Assembly: GCA_030673845.1 (NCBI GenBank)
Contig: JAUTCQ010000012.1
Coordinates: forward strand, 62,001 to 126,000
Length of the DNA stretch: 64,000 nucleotides
Reading direction: 5' to 3'
From: Verrucomicrobiota bacterium JB022
Lineage (GTDB): Bacteria; Verrucomicrobiota; Verrucomicrobiia; Opitutales; Oceanipulchritudinaceae
Shown: in pieces, positions 9,739 through 17,442 of the stretch
How the letters are laid out: every line of letters begins with the position of its first letter
How positions within the stretch are numbered: the stretch's first letter is position 1
Notes under the pieces: model-generated
Told to the model about the DNA's origin: nothing
Database searches by the model: none
What the model saw: only the letters and a program-made list of their open reading frames with translations
Position numbers and translations under genes: made by a program

Positions 9739-10679
9739 TGTGCGCTGCAGATCCTCAGGTGAGTCGAGGCGTCTCGATGGACGTCGTGCGCGCGGGCATG
9801 CTCGGGTTGCTCGTGGGCGACGCCTGTGGAGTGCCCTACGAGTTCCACGACCCGCGGGGCCTGCCGCCTTTCGACCAGCTCGACATGGTGCCGCCCAGGC
9901 ACTTTCCCCGCACTTACAGCCACGTGCCCCTCGGCACCTGGTCCGACGACGGGGCGCAGGCGCTCTGCCTATTTGCCTCGCTGCGCTACTGCGGGCACTA
10001 CCACGCCCACGATTTCGCCTCCCGACTCCTGCGCTGGCACGACGAGGGTTACATGGCGGTCGACCGCTACGTCTTCGACATCGGCAACCAGACGAGCGCC
10101 GCCATCGCCCGGCTCCACGAGGGCATGACGCCTAGTGAGTCCGGCCTGTGCGGCGAGCGCAACAACGGCAACGGCTCGCTCATGCGCAGCCTGCCGCTGG
10201 TGTTGCTCCACCGGGGCAACGACGAGGCCTTGGTGGTCGACGCCCACCGGATGTCTCGCCTTACCCACGGGCACCTGCGCTCTCAGGTGTGTTGCGCCCT
10301 CTACTGCCTTTGGGCCTTGCGCACCATCCAGCGGGAGGCGGATGCCTGGGGCAGCGCGGTCGCACGGCTGCGGGAGATTTATCTACTCGACCCGCTTTCG
10401 CTGCACGAGCTGAACGTGCACATCCGCCCCGACGAACCTCCGCATGGCACCGGGAGCGGTTACGTGGTCGACAGCCTGCACTCGGCCCGGCTGGCCTGCG
10501 AAGAGGGCGATTACCGCCGGGTGGTGCAGCGCGCCATCTCGCTCGGCCACGACACCGATACGACGGCCTGCATTGCCGGCGGCATTGCTGCCCTGCGCGA
10601 CGGCCTCGACGCCATCCCCGAGCGCTGGCTCCAGCAGCTGCGGGGCAAGGACATCCTCGAATCACTCGCCTTGCAATGA
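9738..10679 (+). CDS. draG: ADP-ribosyl-[dinitrogen reductase] glycohydrolase DraG
   Basis: DraG removes ADP-ribose from NifH, reversing DraT and reactivating nitrogenase. It is an all-helical ADP-ribosylglycohydrolase with a binuclear metal site. Metal-binding motifs are visible: TWSDDGAQ near residue 68 and [13 protein letters not shown] near 269, together with [10 protein letters not shown] near 28 and NNGNGSLMR near 142. I chose the ATG at 9738, which overlaps the draT stop (TGATG) and gives 313 residues. An ATG at 9729 and another at 9777 are possible. The 3' end overlaps modA by four bases (ATGA). The family also includes unrelated ADP-ribosylglycohydrolases, but pairing with draT in a nif operon settles the assignment. 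Confidence 0.93.
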   Translation: MCAADPQVSRGVSMDVVRAGMLGLLVGDACGVPYEFHDPRGLPPFDQLDMVPPRHFPRTYSHVPLGTWSDDGAQALCLFASLRYCGHYHAHDFASRLLRWHDEGYMAVDRYVFDIGNQTSAAIARLHEGMTPSESGLCGERNNGNGSLMRSLPLVLLHRGNDEALVVDAHRMSRLTHGHLRSQVCCALYCLWALRTIQREADAWGSAVARLREIYLLDPLSLHELNVHIRPDEPPHGTGSGYVVDSLHSARLACEEGDYRRVVQRAISLGHDTDTTACIAGGIAALRDGLDAIPERWLQQLRGKDILESLALQ

Positions 10680-11488
10680 AACGGAAACATCTTTTGGGCC
10701 TCTGCGGCGCTCTCCTTCTCCTGCTGGCGCTTGCTGTGGGTTGTACCCGGCCGGACGAGCAAGCGCAGCCGGCGCTGCGGGTATTCGTCGCCGCGAGCCT
10801 GACCGACGTGTTGACCGAGATTGCGGAGGCTTACGAACAGGAGACAGGACGGCAGATCGAGTTCAACTTTGCCAGCTCGGGAGCCCTGGCCCAGCAGATC
10901 ACGGCGGCCAACGCGGCCGATGTGTTTATCTCGGCCAGCGAGCGCTGGATGGACCATATCGAAACGGCCGGGCGCCTGCAGCCGGGCACGCGCGGGACGA
11001 TCCTGCACAATCAACTGGTGGTGGTGGCCAACCCGGCCAGCCCTTATGCTCCTCTGGACGACGCCAGCGCGCTTTGCGGGCTCGACTTGCGCTTTCTCTC
11101 GATTGGCGATCCCGCCCACGTGCCCGCCGGGCGCTACGCCCAAGCCTGGCTGGAGAGCGTCGACTGCGACCGTGGCGCCAGCCTGTGGGCCCAACTGCAA
11201 CCCAAGCTTTTGCCCGCGCCAGATGTAAGGGCAGCCTTGACCCAGGTCGAGGGGCGCTCCGACATTGTCGGCATCGTCTATCGCACCGATTACCTGGCCC
11301 GCGCGGAGACCTTCCGCCTGCTCTATGCGGTCCCTTTGACCGAAGGCCCCAGCATCCAATACGCCGCCGCCTCCCTCGCCGAAGCGAACGATCCGGAAGG
11401 TGCGGCCGCTTTCCTCGCCTACCTGCATGCCCCGGAAGCCCAGCAACGCTTCTCGGCGCACGGCTTCCTCATCCCGGAGCAGCCATGA
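10676..11488 (+). CDS. modA: Molybdate ABC transporter substrate-binding protein ModA (lipoprotein form)
   Basis: ModA captures molybdate outside the inner membrane for the ModBC transporter, feeding FeMo-cofactor synthesis. The 270-residue protein starts with a hydrophobic signal ending in LALAVGC (Cys23), a lipobox, so it is probably membrane-anchored. The mature fold begins [16 protein letters not shown], with the oxyanion-contacting [13 protein letters not shown] and ADVFISAS, as in the ModA family. The ATG overlaps the draG stop. The lipobox is a difference from the soluble periplasmic ModA of enterobacteria. Binding of tungstate as well as molybdate is usual in the family. Position between draG and modBC makes another anion less likely. 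Confidence 0.9.
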   Translation: MKRKHLLGLCGALLLLLALAVGCTRPDEQAQPALRVFVAASLTDVLTEIAEAYEQETGRQIEFNFASSGALAQQITAANAADVFISASERWMDHIETAGRLQPGTRGTILHNQLVVVANPASPYAPLDDASALCGLDLRFLSIGDPAHVPAGRYAQAWLESVDCDRGASLWAQLQPKLLPAPDVRAALTQVEGRSDIVGIVYRTDYLARAETFRLLYAVPLTEGPSIQYAAASLAEANDPEGAAAFLAYLHAPEAQQRFSAHGFLIPEQP

Positions 11489-12165
11489 CGACGGTCATCA
11501 CCTCAACGGTCGGGTGGGCGCTGCTCGCCACGCTGGTGGTCCTGATCCCGGGCCTCCCCCTCGCCTACCTGCTGGCGCGCAAGGAGTTTGCGGGCAAACG
11601 GGTCGTGCTGGCGCTGGTCAGCCTGCCGATGGTCCTGCCGCCGACTGCGGTGGGTTACCTGCTCCTGCGCCTGTTTGCCGACACGGGGCCGCTGCGGGCG
11701 CTGGGGCTCGATCTGGATGTGCTCTTTACCGGTAAAGCAGTCGTGGTCGCGTGTGCAGTAATGGCTTCCCCGCTCATCGTCCGCACGGCCAAGGTTGCCT
11801 TCGAGGCGGTCGACCCCAAACTGGAATCCATGGGGGAGAGCCTGGGCTATTCTTCGCTGGAGGCCTTCGCGCGCATCACACTGCCGCTGGCCCTGCGCGG
11901 CATCATGGCCGCCGCCATCCTCGGGTTCAGCCGGGCACTGGGCGAATTCGGCGCCACGGTGATGATTGCCGGCAACATCCCCGGGCGCACCCAGACGCTC
12001 GCCTCCGCCATTTACAGTGCTCAACAGGCCGGCGCGGTTGAAAAGACGAACCTGCTGTTGCTGGTCGCCATGGCCGTGGGGTTCAGCGCCGTGCTGATCT
12101 CCGAACACCTCACCCGCCAACCCTTAGCCAACCGTACACACCATGGGCAAAGCGCTGGAAATTGA
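11485..12165 (+). CDS. modB: Molybdate ABC transporter permease ModB
   Basis: ModB is the inner-membrane channel for molybdate. The 226-residue protein has about five hydrophobic segments and starts at ATG 11485, overlapping modA by four bases. The [15 protein letters not shown] segment and the cytoplasmic EAA-type loop [18 protein letters not shown], followed by [17 protein letters not shown], are diagnostic of molybdate/tungstate permeases. The C-terminus is open into modC, with a 23-base overlap that suggests tight coupling of permease and ATPase synthesis. No unusual insertions are seen. Confidence 0.93.
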   Translation: MTTVITSTVGWALLATLVVLIPGLPLAYLLARKEFAGKRVVLALVSLPMVLPPTAVGYLLLRLFADTGPLRALGLDLDVLFTGKAVVVACAVMASPLIVRTAKVAFEAVDPKLESMGESLGYSSLEAFARITLPLALRGIMAAAILGFSRALGEFGATVMIAGNIPGRTQTLASAIYSAQQAGAVEKTNLLLLVAMAVGFSAVLISEHLTRQPLANRTHHGQSAGN

Positions 12166-12871
12166 GATTCGGCTGCCACTGGATCGCTTCTCCCTCTCCA
12201 TCGAGGTGGCAAGCGAAGCACAGGTGAGCGGGCTTTTCGGCCCCTCCGGCTCGGGCAAGACCAGCCTGCTGGAGGTCGTGGCCGGCCTGCGCAAGGCGGC
12301 CAGGGGCAAGGTTACGTTTGGAGACGAGGTCTGGCAGGATTCGTCGCGACGGATTTTTCGCCCGACCCAGAAGCGCCTGGTCGGCTACGTGCCCCAAGGC
12401 AATCTGCTCTTCCCGCACTGGGATGTGCGTCGCAACCTGCTCGCGGGAGAGCGGCGGGCACGGCGCCTGGGCCCCTCCCACAAGGCAACCTACGAGCAAG
12501 TCGTAAAAGTGCTGGAGCTGGGTCCTCTGCTCGCCCGCAGCACTCGCGACCTCTCCGGGGGTGAGAGCCAGCGCGTAGCCCTGGGCCGGGCCTTGTGCTC
12601 CGGAGCCCGCCTGCTGCTGCTGGACGAGCCGATGGCCTCGCTCGACAGCTCTCTACGGCTGCGCATCATCGACTACCTCCAGCGGATCAAGCACGAGTTT
12701 GGCACTCGCATGATCATCGTATCGCACCAGCCGCTGGACCTGCTGGCGATCTGCGACGAGGTCTACGTCTTGAACGCGGGCAAGCTACAGGCCAGCGGCT
12801 CGCCAGTAGAAGTGCTGGAGCAGGCACTGACTAACGGCATCGAACCGCTGCGCAGCAAGTCGGCTCTGTAA
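12143..12871 (+). CDS. modC: Molybdate ABC transporter ATP-binding protein ModC (short form)
   Basis: ModC hydrolyses ATP to drive molybdate import. At 242 residues it contains only the nucleotide-binding domain: Walker [11 protein letters not shown] near residue 33, Q-loop [11 protein letters not shown] near 88, signature [15 protein letters not shown] near 138, Walker [13 protein letters not shown] near 155, and the switch His in IVSHQ near 193. The C-terminal Mop/TOBE molybdate-sensing domain of the roughly 350-residue E. coli protein is absent, so feedback closure of the transporter by bound molybdate is not expected. It is the last gene of the collinear nif-mod block; a hairpin lies about 60 bases downstream. 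Confidence 0.93.
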   Translation: MGKALEIEIRLPLDRFSLSIEVASEAQVSGLFGPSGSGKTSLLEVVAGLRKAARGKVTFGDEVWQDSSRRIFRPTQKRLVGYVPQGNLLFPHWDVRRNLLAGERRARRLGPSHKATYEQVVKVLELGPLLARSTRDLSGGESQRVALGRALCSGARLLLLDEPMASLDSSLRLRIIDYLQRIKHEFGTRMIIVSHQPLDLLAICDEVYVLNAGKLQASGSPVEVLEQALTNGIEPLRSKSAL

Positions 12872-12933
12872 TACTGCAATTCATAAGAACTTAACAATCC
12901 TTATTCTTAGGCAGATGGGATATGCCGCGTGGT

Positions 12934-12961
12934 CAATTTTAGCCATTTCGGCTTAAAATTG
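12934..12961. other. Inverted repeat after modC
   Basis: CAATTTTAGCC (12934-12944) and GGCTTAAAATTG (12950-12961) form an 11-base-pair stem with a five-base loop and one bulged T. No T tract follows on the plus strand, so it may be a weak terminator for the nif-mod block or an operator in the AT-rich 227-base gap before the PEP-CTERM gene. The rest of the gap shows no gene. Confidence 0.4.
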
Positions 12962-13098
12962 GCATTCTACAGGTCAATTTGGGGCTCAACGAGTGCGGGC
13001 ACGGCTTGTGCTTTTTCTGAAATGCGAAACAAGTGTTGGGTTTTCTGATTACCCTCGCTTGGTGGCTTGATCCAGTTGTCATCAAATCGCTTGTAACA

Positions 13099-13797
13099 AT
13101 GAAAAAAACTTCCGTCATCCTGCCCTTGGTGAGTTTGATCGCGGGCTCTCAGATCATTGCGAGTCCGTTCGTTATTTATGACGTGCCCGACATCACAACG
13201 GTGCCCAGCACGTTAACCCCGAACAGCGCCAATTCCAGTTTCTATGACAATAACGGCATCTGGTTGACCATGACGGTGCCGACGGTAACGGTCATCAGCG
13301 ATGGCTCGTATCCCGGCGGGCCGGATGGCACTTTCCAGCTCAATACGAGTGACTTTTACCTGGACCGTTCGGCGCTGATCTACACTCAGGGGTTGTTTTC
13401 CAATGGTAACGATGTGGCGGTAGCCGGGGTCGGATCTCAATCCAACGCCCCCGCGCGTTTTTCCTTTGGGGATACCATCGACTCGTCCTCCCTGTTTACC
13501 GGCGGCTTCAACTACTTGGAGCTGGCTGGTGGCCCAGGAGATTCTTATGGCAACTGGAACGGTTATGGGCGTGGCGCGATTGGCGTTTCTTTCCCGATTG
13601 CCGGTGAGATCCATTATGGCTTTATCGATATTACGATGAACCCGGATGAAACCATCACGCTTCATGGTTATGCATACAACAGCGTTGCGGGCGAAGGGAT
13701 TCAGGCCTTCGTCATCCCCGAAAGTTCGACCGTGAGCATGATGGCTGGCTTGAGCGTAGCGATGGGCGTGTTTTTCGTGCGCCGTCGCCGGGCATAA
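13099..13797 (+). CDS. PEP-CTERM sorting domain protein
   Basis: This is an exported 232-residue protein. It has an N-terminal signal peptide (MKKTSVILPLVSLIAG, likely cleavage after IIA-S or nearby). It ends in a degenerate PEP-CTERM signal: IPESSTVSM at the start, a hydrophobic segment MMAGLSVAMGVFF, and a basic tail VRRRRA. Such tails are cleaved and sorted by an exosortase to the cell surface or exopolysaccharide. The body is low in Cys and rich in Gly, Asn, Ser and Thr. Its last 50 residues before the tail, with IHYGFIDITM and LHGYAYN, resemble the N-terminal part of the next gene's product. I chose the ATG at 13099 because the signal peptide starts there. Function is unknown. Confidence 0.85.
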   Translation: MKKTSVILPLVSLIAGSQIIASPFVIYDVPDITTVPSTLTPNSANSSFYDNNGIWLTMTVPTVTVISDGSYPGGPDGTFQLNTSDFYLDRSALIYTQGLFSNGNDVAVAGVGSQSNAPARFSFGDTIDSSSLFTGGFNYLELAGGPGDSYGNWNGYGRGAIGVSFPIAGEIHYGFIDITMNPDETITLHGYAYNSVAGEGIQAFVIPESSTVSMMAGLSVAMGVFFVRRRRA

Positions 13798-13827
13798 AGC
13801 GCCCTGACGTTGTCATTAGTTTTAGTC

Positions 13828-13859
13828 ATGCGCCCCGCCGTAGATTGGCGGGCCGCATG
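13828..13859. terminator. GC-rich hairpin after the PEP-CTERM gene
   Basis: A 13-base-pair stem pairs 13828-13840 with 13847-13859, with one mismatch and a short loop; its cores are CCCGCC and GGCGGG. It lies 31 bases beyond the stop codon of the PEP-CTERM gene and before the protease gene. There is no clear T tract, so it may be a transcript-stabilising hairpin or a weak terminator. Confidence 0.45.
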
Positions 13860-13915
13860 TGGCTTGATTGTGGATTTTAATCCGGATATACCGAGGCTGG
13901 ATCGCCGTTAATCCT

Positions 13916-16900
13916 ATGCATACCCCATTCTTTTCTCGAAGCCATTTTCTGGGCCTGTTGCTGACTTGCTCGCCGCTGGCGTTGCCCGCCGCTGTTGTGA
14001 CGTGGGACGTCAGCGACCAAAATCTGATCACCCCGCCTTCGGAGGGCGACGAAACAAATTCGGGAAATACGGCGATCGGAGTGTGGCTAAATTTGTTCAG
14101 CGGCCAAGCCTATGTCATTGAGGATGTGGCGGGCGCGCCTGGCCTCACGGATCTGGCCGACGGGCGCTACCAATTGCGCTGGAATGTCTATTGGCGCGAC
14201 AACGAAGACGGCCTCCCATCTACGGAAGTGGTGGTACAGGGCGCGATTACGACCACGCGCTTGCTGGGGACCAATGTCGCGGTGACGAATGCTGCGCGCG
14301 GGAGTCCGGAGCGCCTGGGCTTGGGCGTGAGCATCCCGACGGGCACCGCGTTTTATCCGGCTAGCTATGTCGAGATGGCCGGCGCCTTTGGCGTCTGGCA
14401 AGAGCAGGGGCGCGGCTTTCTCGGCCTCTATGCGCGCCACCCTACCCTGCCGCAGTTTCACTACGGGTATGCGGATGTCACGATTCTGGAAGACGGGCGC
14501 ATCCGCCTGAACGGCTTTGCCTATAACGACACGCCCAATACGACGCTCACCACGGCCTACATTGGTGCCGTTGCTCCGCTGCCCGCTTCCGGACTGAGCG
14601 TGACAAGCACGACCGCAACGACGGTATCCCTTGCGTGGACGGATCATTCGGACAACGAAACGGGCTTTAAAATCCAGCGCAGAGGCCCCGGCGAAGAGGT
14701 TTTTACGACCGTCGCGACGACGAACCCCGATGTGACGGCCTACACCGATGAGGGCCTCGCTGCGGCGAGCAGCTATACCTACCGAGTGGTGGCGACAACG
14801 GGCCTCGACGCGGCCCCGACCAACGAAGTCGTGGCGACGACAGGCGTTGTGACCGTGCCGCCGGCTGCCCCGAGCAATTTTGCCGTAGCCCCCGTCTCTC
14901 CGACGAGCCTGCGCCTCAGCTGGGTCGACAACGCGACGGATGAAGTGGGCTACCGGATCGAGCGGCGCACGGCGGCGAGCAGCTTTAGCGTGCTCACCAC
15001 CACGGGCCCGAGCGCGACGACCTATCTGGATCTCAACCTCTTGCCGGGGATCGAGTATTTTTACCGTATCACGGCGACCAATGGGCTTGATTCTACCACT
15101 GTGACATCCCCCGCCAGCCGCACTTTCTCCACCCGGGAAAGCACCGGCGTCGAAGCGATGGCGAACCAGTCCCCCGAACTCAATGGCGCTGGCGTTACCG
15201 TCGGCTTGTGGGATTTGGCCCCCGCCCGCTCCACGCATACGGAGTTTGCCGGCGCAGGTGGATCGCGCGTCACCAACGTGCAGGGCGGCGAAGCGTCGGC
15301 CGATTCGCGCTCCAACCATACCACGCACGCGGTCAGCCTGATCGCGGCACGCGGGGCAGATGCCACCGCGTTGGGGCTGGCTCCGGCCGCTTCCGTGCAG
15401 ATTTACGACATCAATGCCGATGTGGACGAATTCCGCTCGCTGGGCATGGAATGGCCCGGCCAAGCGGGCAGGCTGCAGGTCGCCAACGCGTCTTACGGCC
15501 CGGTCCGTGGCTGGACGCCCACCAGCGTCGGCTCCGTCACCTGGAGCTTCAATGTGGCGGAGGCCAACGGGAATCCGCAGCCTGTCGATCCGGCATTTGG
15601 GGCCTATACGAGCTTCAGTGCGGAGGTGGACGCGGCGCTGGCCGACCGGCCTTACCTGCTGCTGACGCGTCCGGCGGGCAACGACCGCGATGATGGACCC
15701 TCCTCGGGCGACCTCGTCTATCTTTCGACCGAGGATGCGAACGCCTTTACGGCCACGATCTATAACCCGACCCTGCACCCGGCCTCGGATGGCGGAAACC
15801 TGGGGGGCTATGGTATCGTTTCGGATGCTGCGGCCGCCAAAAACACGCTGACGGTGGGTGCGCTGTATGGTGCTCGTCGCGATCTTTTGACCGGTGCGCT
15901 GCTCTTTGCGGGCGACGAGACCGACTTTTCGAACTGGGGCCCGACTCAGGACGGGCGCATTAAGCCAGACCTGGTCGCCCCGGGGGTAAACCTGCGTGCG
16001 GCTGGCTACGCCACGGATGACGCCTATGTCACCCTCACGGGGTCGAGTCAGGCCGCCCCGCTGGTGGCCGGAGCGGCAGCGCTTGTCGTCAACGCCTGGG
16101 ATTATATGGATTTGGGAGGGGCCTTGCGCGCGAGCACCCTCAAGGCGCTGCTCATCCACACGGCGGACGACCTGTCGACGCCCGGTCCCGATCCGCGCAC
16201 TGGCTGGGGTCTCATCAACGCCAAGGCGGCGATTGATTTGGTGGCCGGGCATGTTGACAACGCCTCGGCGGGTTATCTGCGGGAAGGCCTGCTCTCCAAC
16301 GGCGGCTCGGGCGACAGCTATCTGGTCTGGGCCGATGGCAGCGGGGAGTTGCGTGCCACTTTGGCGTGGACGGATCCGGCGACCGTGGACGCCGCTCATC
16401 CGCTGGTCAACGACCTGGAGCTGCGCCTGATCAATGCAGCTGGCCAAACCTTCGAGCCTTACGTCTTGCCCATCGCCAACCCCTTGTCGGGCGAAAGCAG
16501 CCCAGGCGCCGCAGCCGAAACCGGGCCCAATCACGTCGACACGGTCGAGCAGATCCGCATCGCGGCCCCGGTGGGTTACTATTGGGTGCAAGTTTCTGCA
16601 GCAGGTGGCCTGAGCGGAGGGCAGCAGGCCTACAGCCTGATCGTCTCCGGTGCGCAAAGCTCGCCGGAGAATCCCGGGCCGAAACCGGTCGAACTGAGCA
16701 ACATCGGCGCCGGAGAGCTGGAGATTCGAGGCGGGCAGTTTGCGCTCGGTACTTCGGTCCAGTTGAGCGGCCCCGGTTCGGCGAGCGCCAGCGCGGTGAC
16801 GGTGACGGAAAATCGTGTCCGCTTCCGCTACGATGCCGGGGCGGTGAGCGACGGCCTCTGGCTGATCACGCTGACCCAGCCCGACGGCTTGCAAGCCACC

Positions 16901-17344
16901 ATTCGCTGGCCGGTTGGAGCAGGCACGCCCCAAGGCTACGAGACTTGGCTCCAGACCCATTTTACGGCGGGAGAACGTGCCGATGCGACCATCACCGCCT
17001 ACGACGCGGATGCCGATCGCGATGGCTACTCGATCCTGGCGGCCTATGCCTTGGGTGCGAGCAGTGGCGTAGTGCCGACGGCCAACAAGCCCACCGTTTA
17101 CGCAGTAGACTTCAATGGCCAACGTCACCTCGAAATTGCTTACACCCGCCTGCGCAATGCGGATGTGGTGATCGCGGCAGAGATCGCCACTTCACTGGCA
17201 GGGGCATGGACGCCTCTGGAGCAGGCGGGCACCGTTGAGGTCACGAACCTCGGCAACGGCACCGAGCGTGTCCGGGTGCGCATGACCGAGGCCGCGTCGA
17301 CGTCCACTCAAGTCTACGTGCGCGTCCGGGTCAGCTGGCAATAG
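13916..17344 (+). CDS. Secreted subtilisin-like (S8) serine protease with two fibronectin III repeats
   Basis: This is a 1142-residue exported protein. After a signal peptide ending near ALPA-A (residue 25) comes a domain of about 190 residues resembling the upstream PEP-CTERM protein. Two fibronectin type III repeats follow at roughly 222-310 and 315-405. The S8 protease domain is at about 418-780, with Asp in VGLWDLA near 431, His in NHTTHAVSLIA near 469, oxyanion Asn in RPAGNDRDDG near 587, and Ser in GSSQAAPLVAG near 709. A beta-rich region and a final W-x(n)-HF, DADADRDGY segment end the protein. The triad is complete although all three motifs are atypical. Probable substrates are extracellular proteins; this is inferred. 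Confidence 0.88.
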   Translation: MHTPFFSRSHFLGLLLTCSPLALPAAVVTWDVSDQNLITPPSEGDETNSGNTAIGVWLNLFSGQAYVIEDVAGAPGLTDLADGRYQLRWNVYWRDNEDGLPSTEVVVQGAITTTRLLGTNVAVTNAARGSPERLGLGVSIPTGTAFYPASYVEMAGAFGVWQEQGRGFLGLYARHPTLPQFHYGYADVTILEDGRIRLNGFAYNDTPNTTLTTAYIGAVAPLPASGLSVTSTTATTVSLAWTDHSDNETGFKIQRRGPGEEVFTTVATTNPDVTAYTDEGLAAASSYTYRVVATTGLDAAPTNEVVATTGVVTVPPAAPSNFAVAPVSPTSLRLSWVDNATDEVGYRIERRTAASSFSVLTTTGPSATTYLDLNLLPGIEYFYRITATNGLDSTTVTSPASRTFSTRESTGVEAMANQSPELNGAGVTVGLWDLAPARSTHTEFAGAGGSRVTNVQGGEASADSRSNHTTHAVSLIAARGADATALGLAPAASVQIYDINADVDEFRSLGMEWPGQAGRLQVANASYGPVRGWTPTSVGSVTWSFNVAEANGNPQPVDPAFGAYTSFSAEVDAALADRPYLLLTRPAGNDRDDGPSSGDLVYLSTEDANAFTATIYNPTLHPASDGGNLGGYGIVSDAAAAKNTLTVGALYGARRDLLTGALLFAGDETDFSNWGPTQDGRIKPDLVAPGVNLRAAGYATDDAYVTLTGSSQAAPLVAGAAALVVNAWDYMDLGGALRASTLKALLIHTADDLSTPGPDPRTGWGLINAKAAIDLVAGHVDNASAGYLREGLLSNGGSGDSYLVWADGSGELRATLAWTDPATVDAAHPLVNDLELRLINAAGQTFEPYVLPIANPLSGESSPGAAAETGPNHVDTVEQIRIAAPVGYYWVQVSAAGGLSGGQQAYSLIVSGAQSSPENPGPKPVELSNIGAGELEIRGGQFALGTSVQLSGPGSASASAVTVTENRVRFRYDAGAVSDGLWLITLTQPDGLQATIRWPVGAGTPQGYETWLQTHFTAGERADATITAYDADADRDGYSILAAYALGASSGVVPTANKPTVYAVDFNGQRHLEIAYTRLRNADVVIAAEIATSLAGAWTPLEQAGTVEVTNLGNGTERVRVRMTEAASTSTQVYVRVRVSWQ

Positions 17345-17442
17345 CCGGTTCACTTTTGGGCGCCCACTTCATTTCGCTGATTCTAGTCCATTAATCCTGC
17401 GGGCAAGACGCGCGTCTGCCCACCCTGAGAAGCTTTCTTGTG

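Noticed and set aside
14087-17128. A 1013-codon minus-strand frame opposite the subtilisin gene
   Set aside because: Arg/Gly-rich shadow of a GC-rich gene; no start signal and no recognisable domain.
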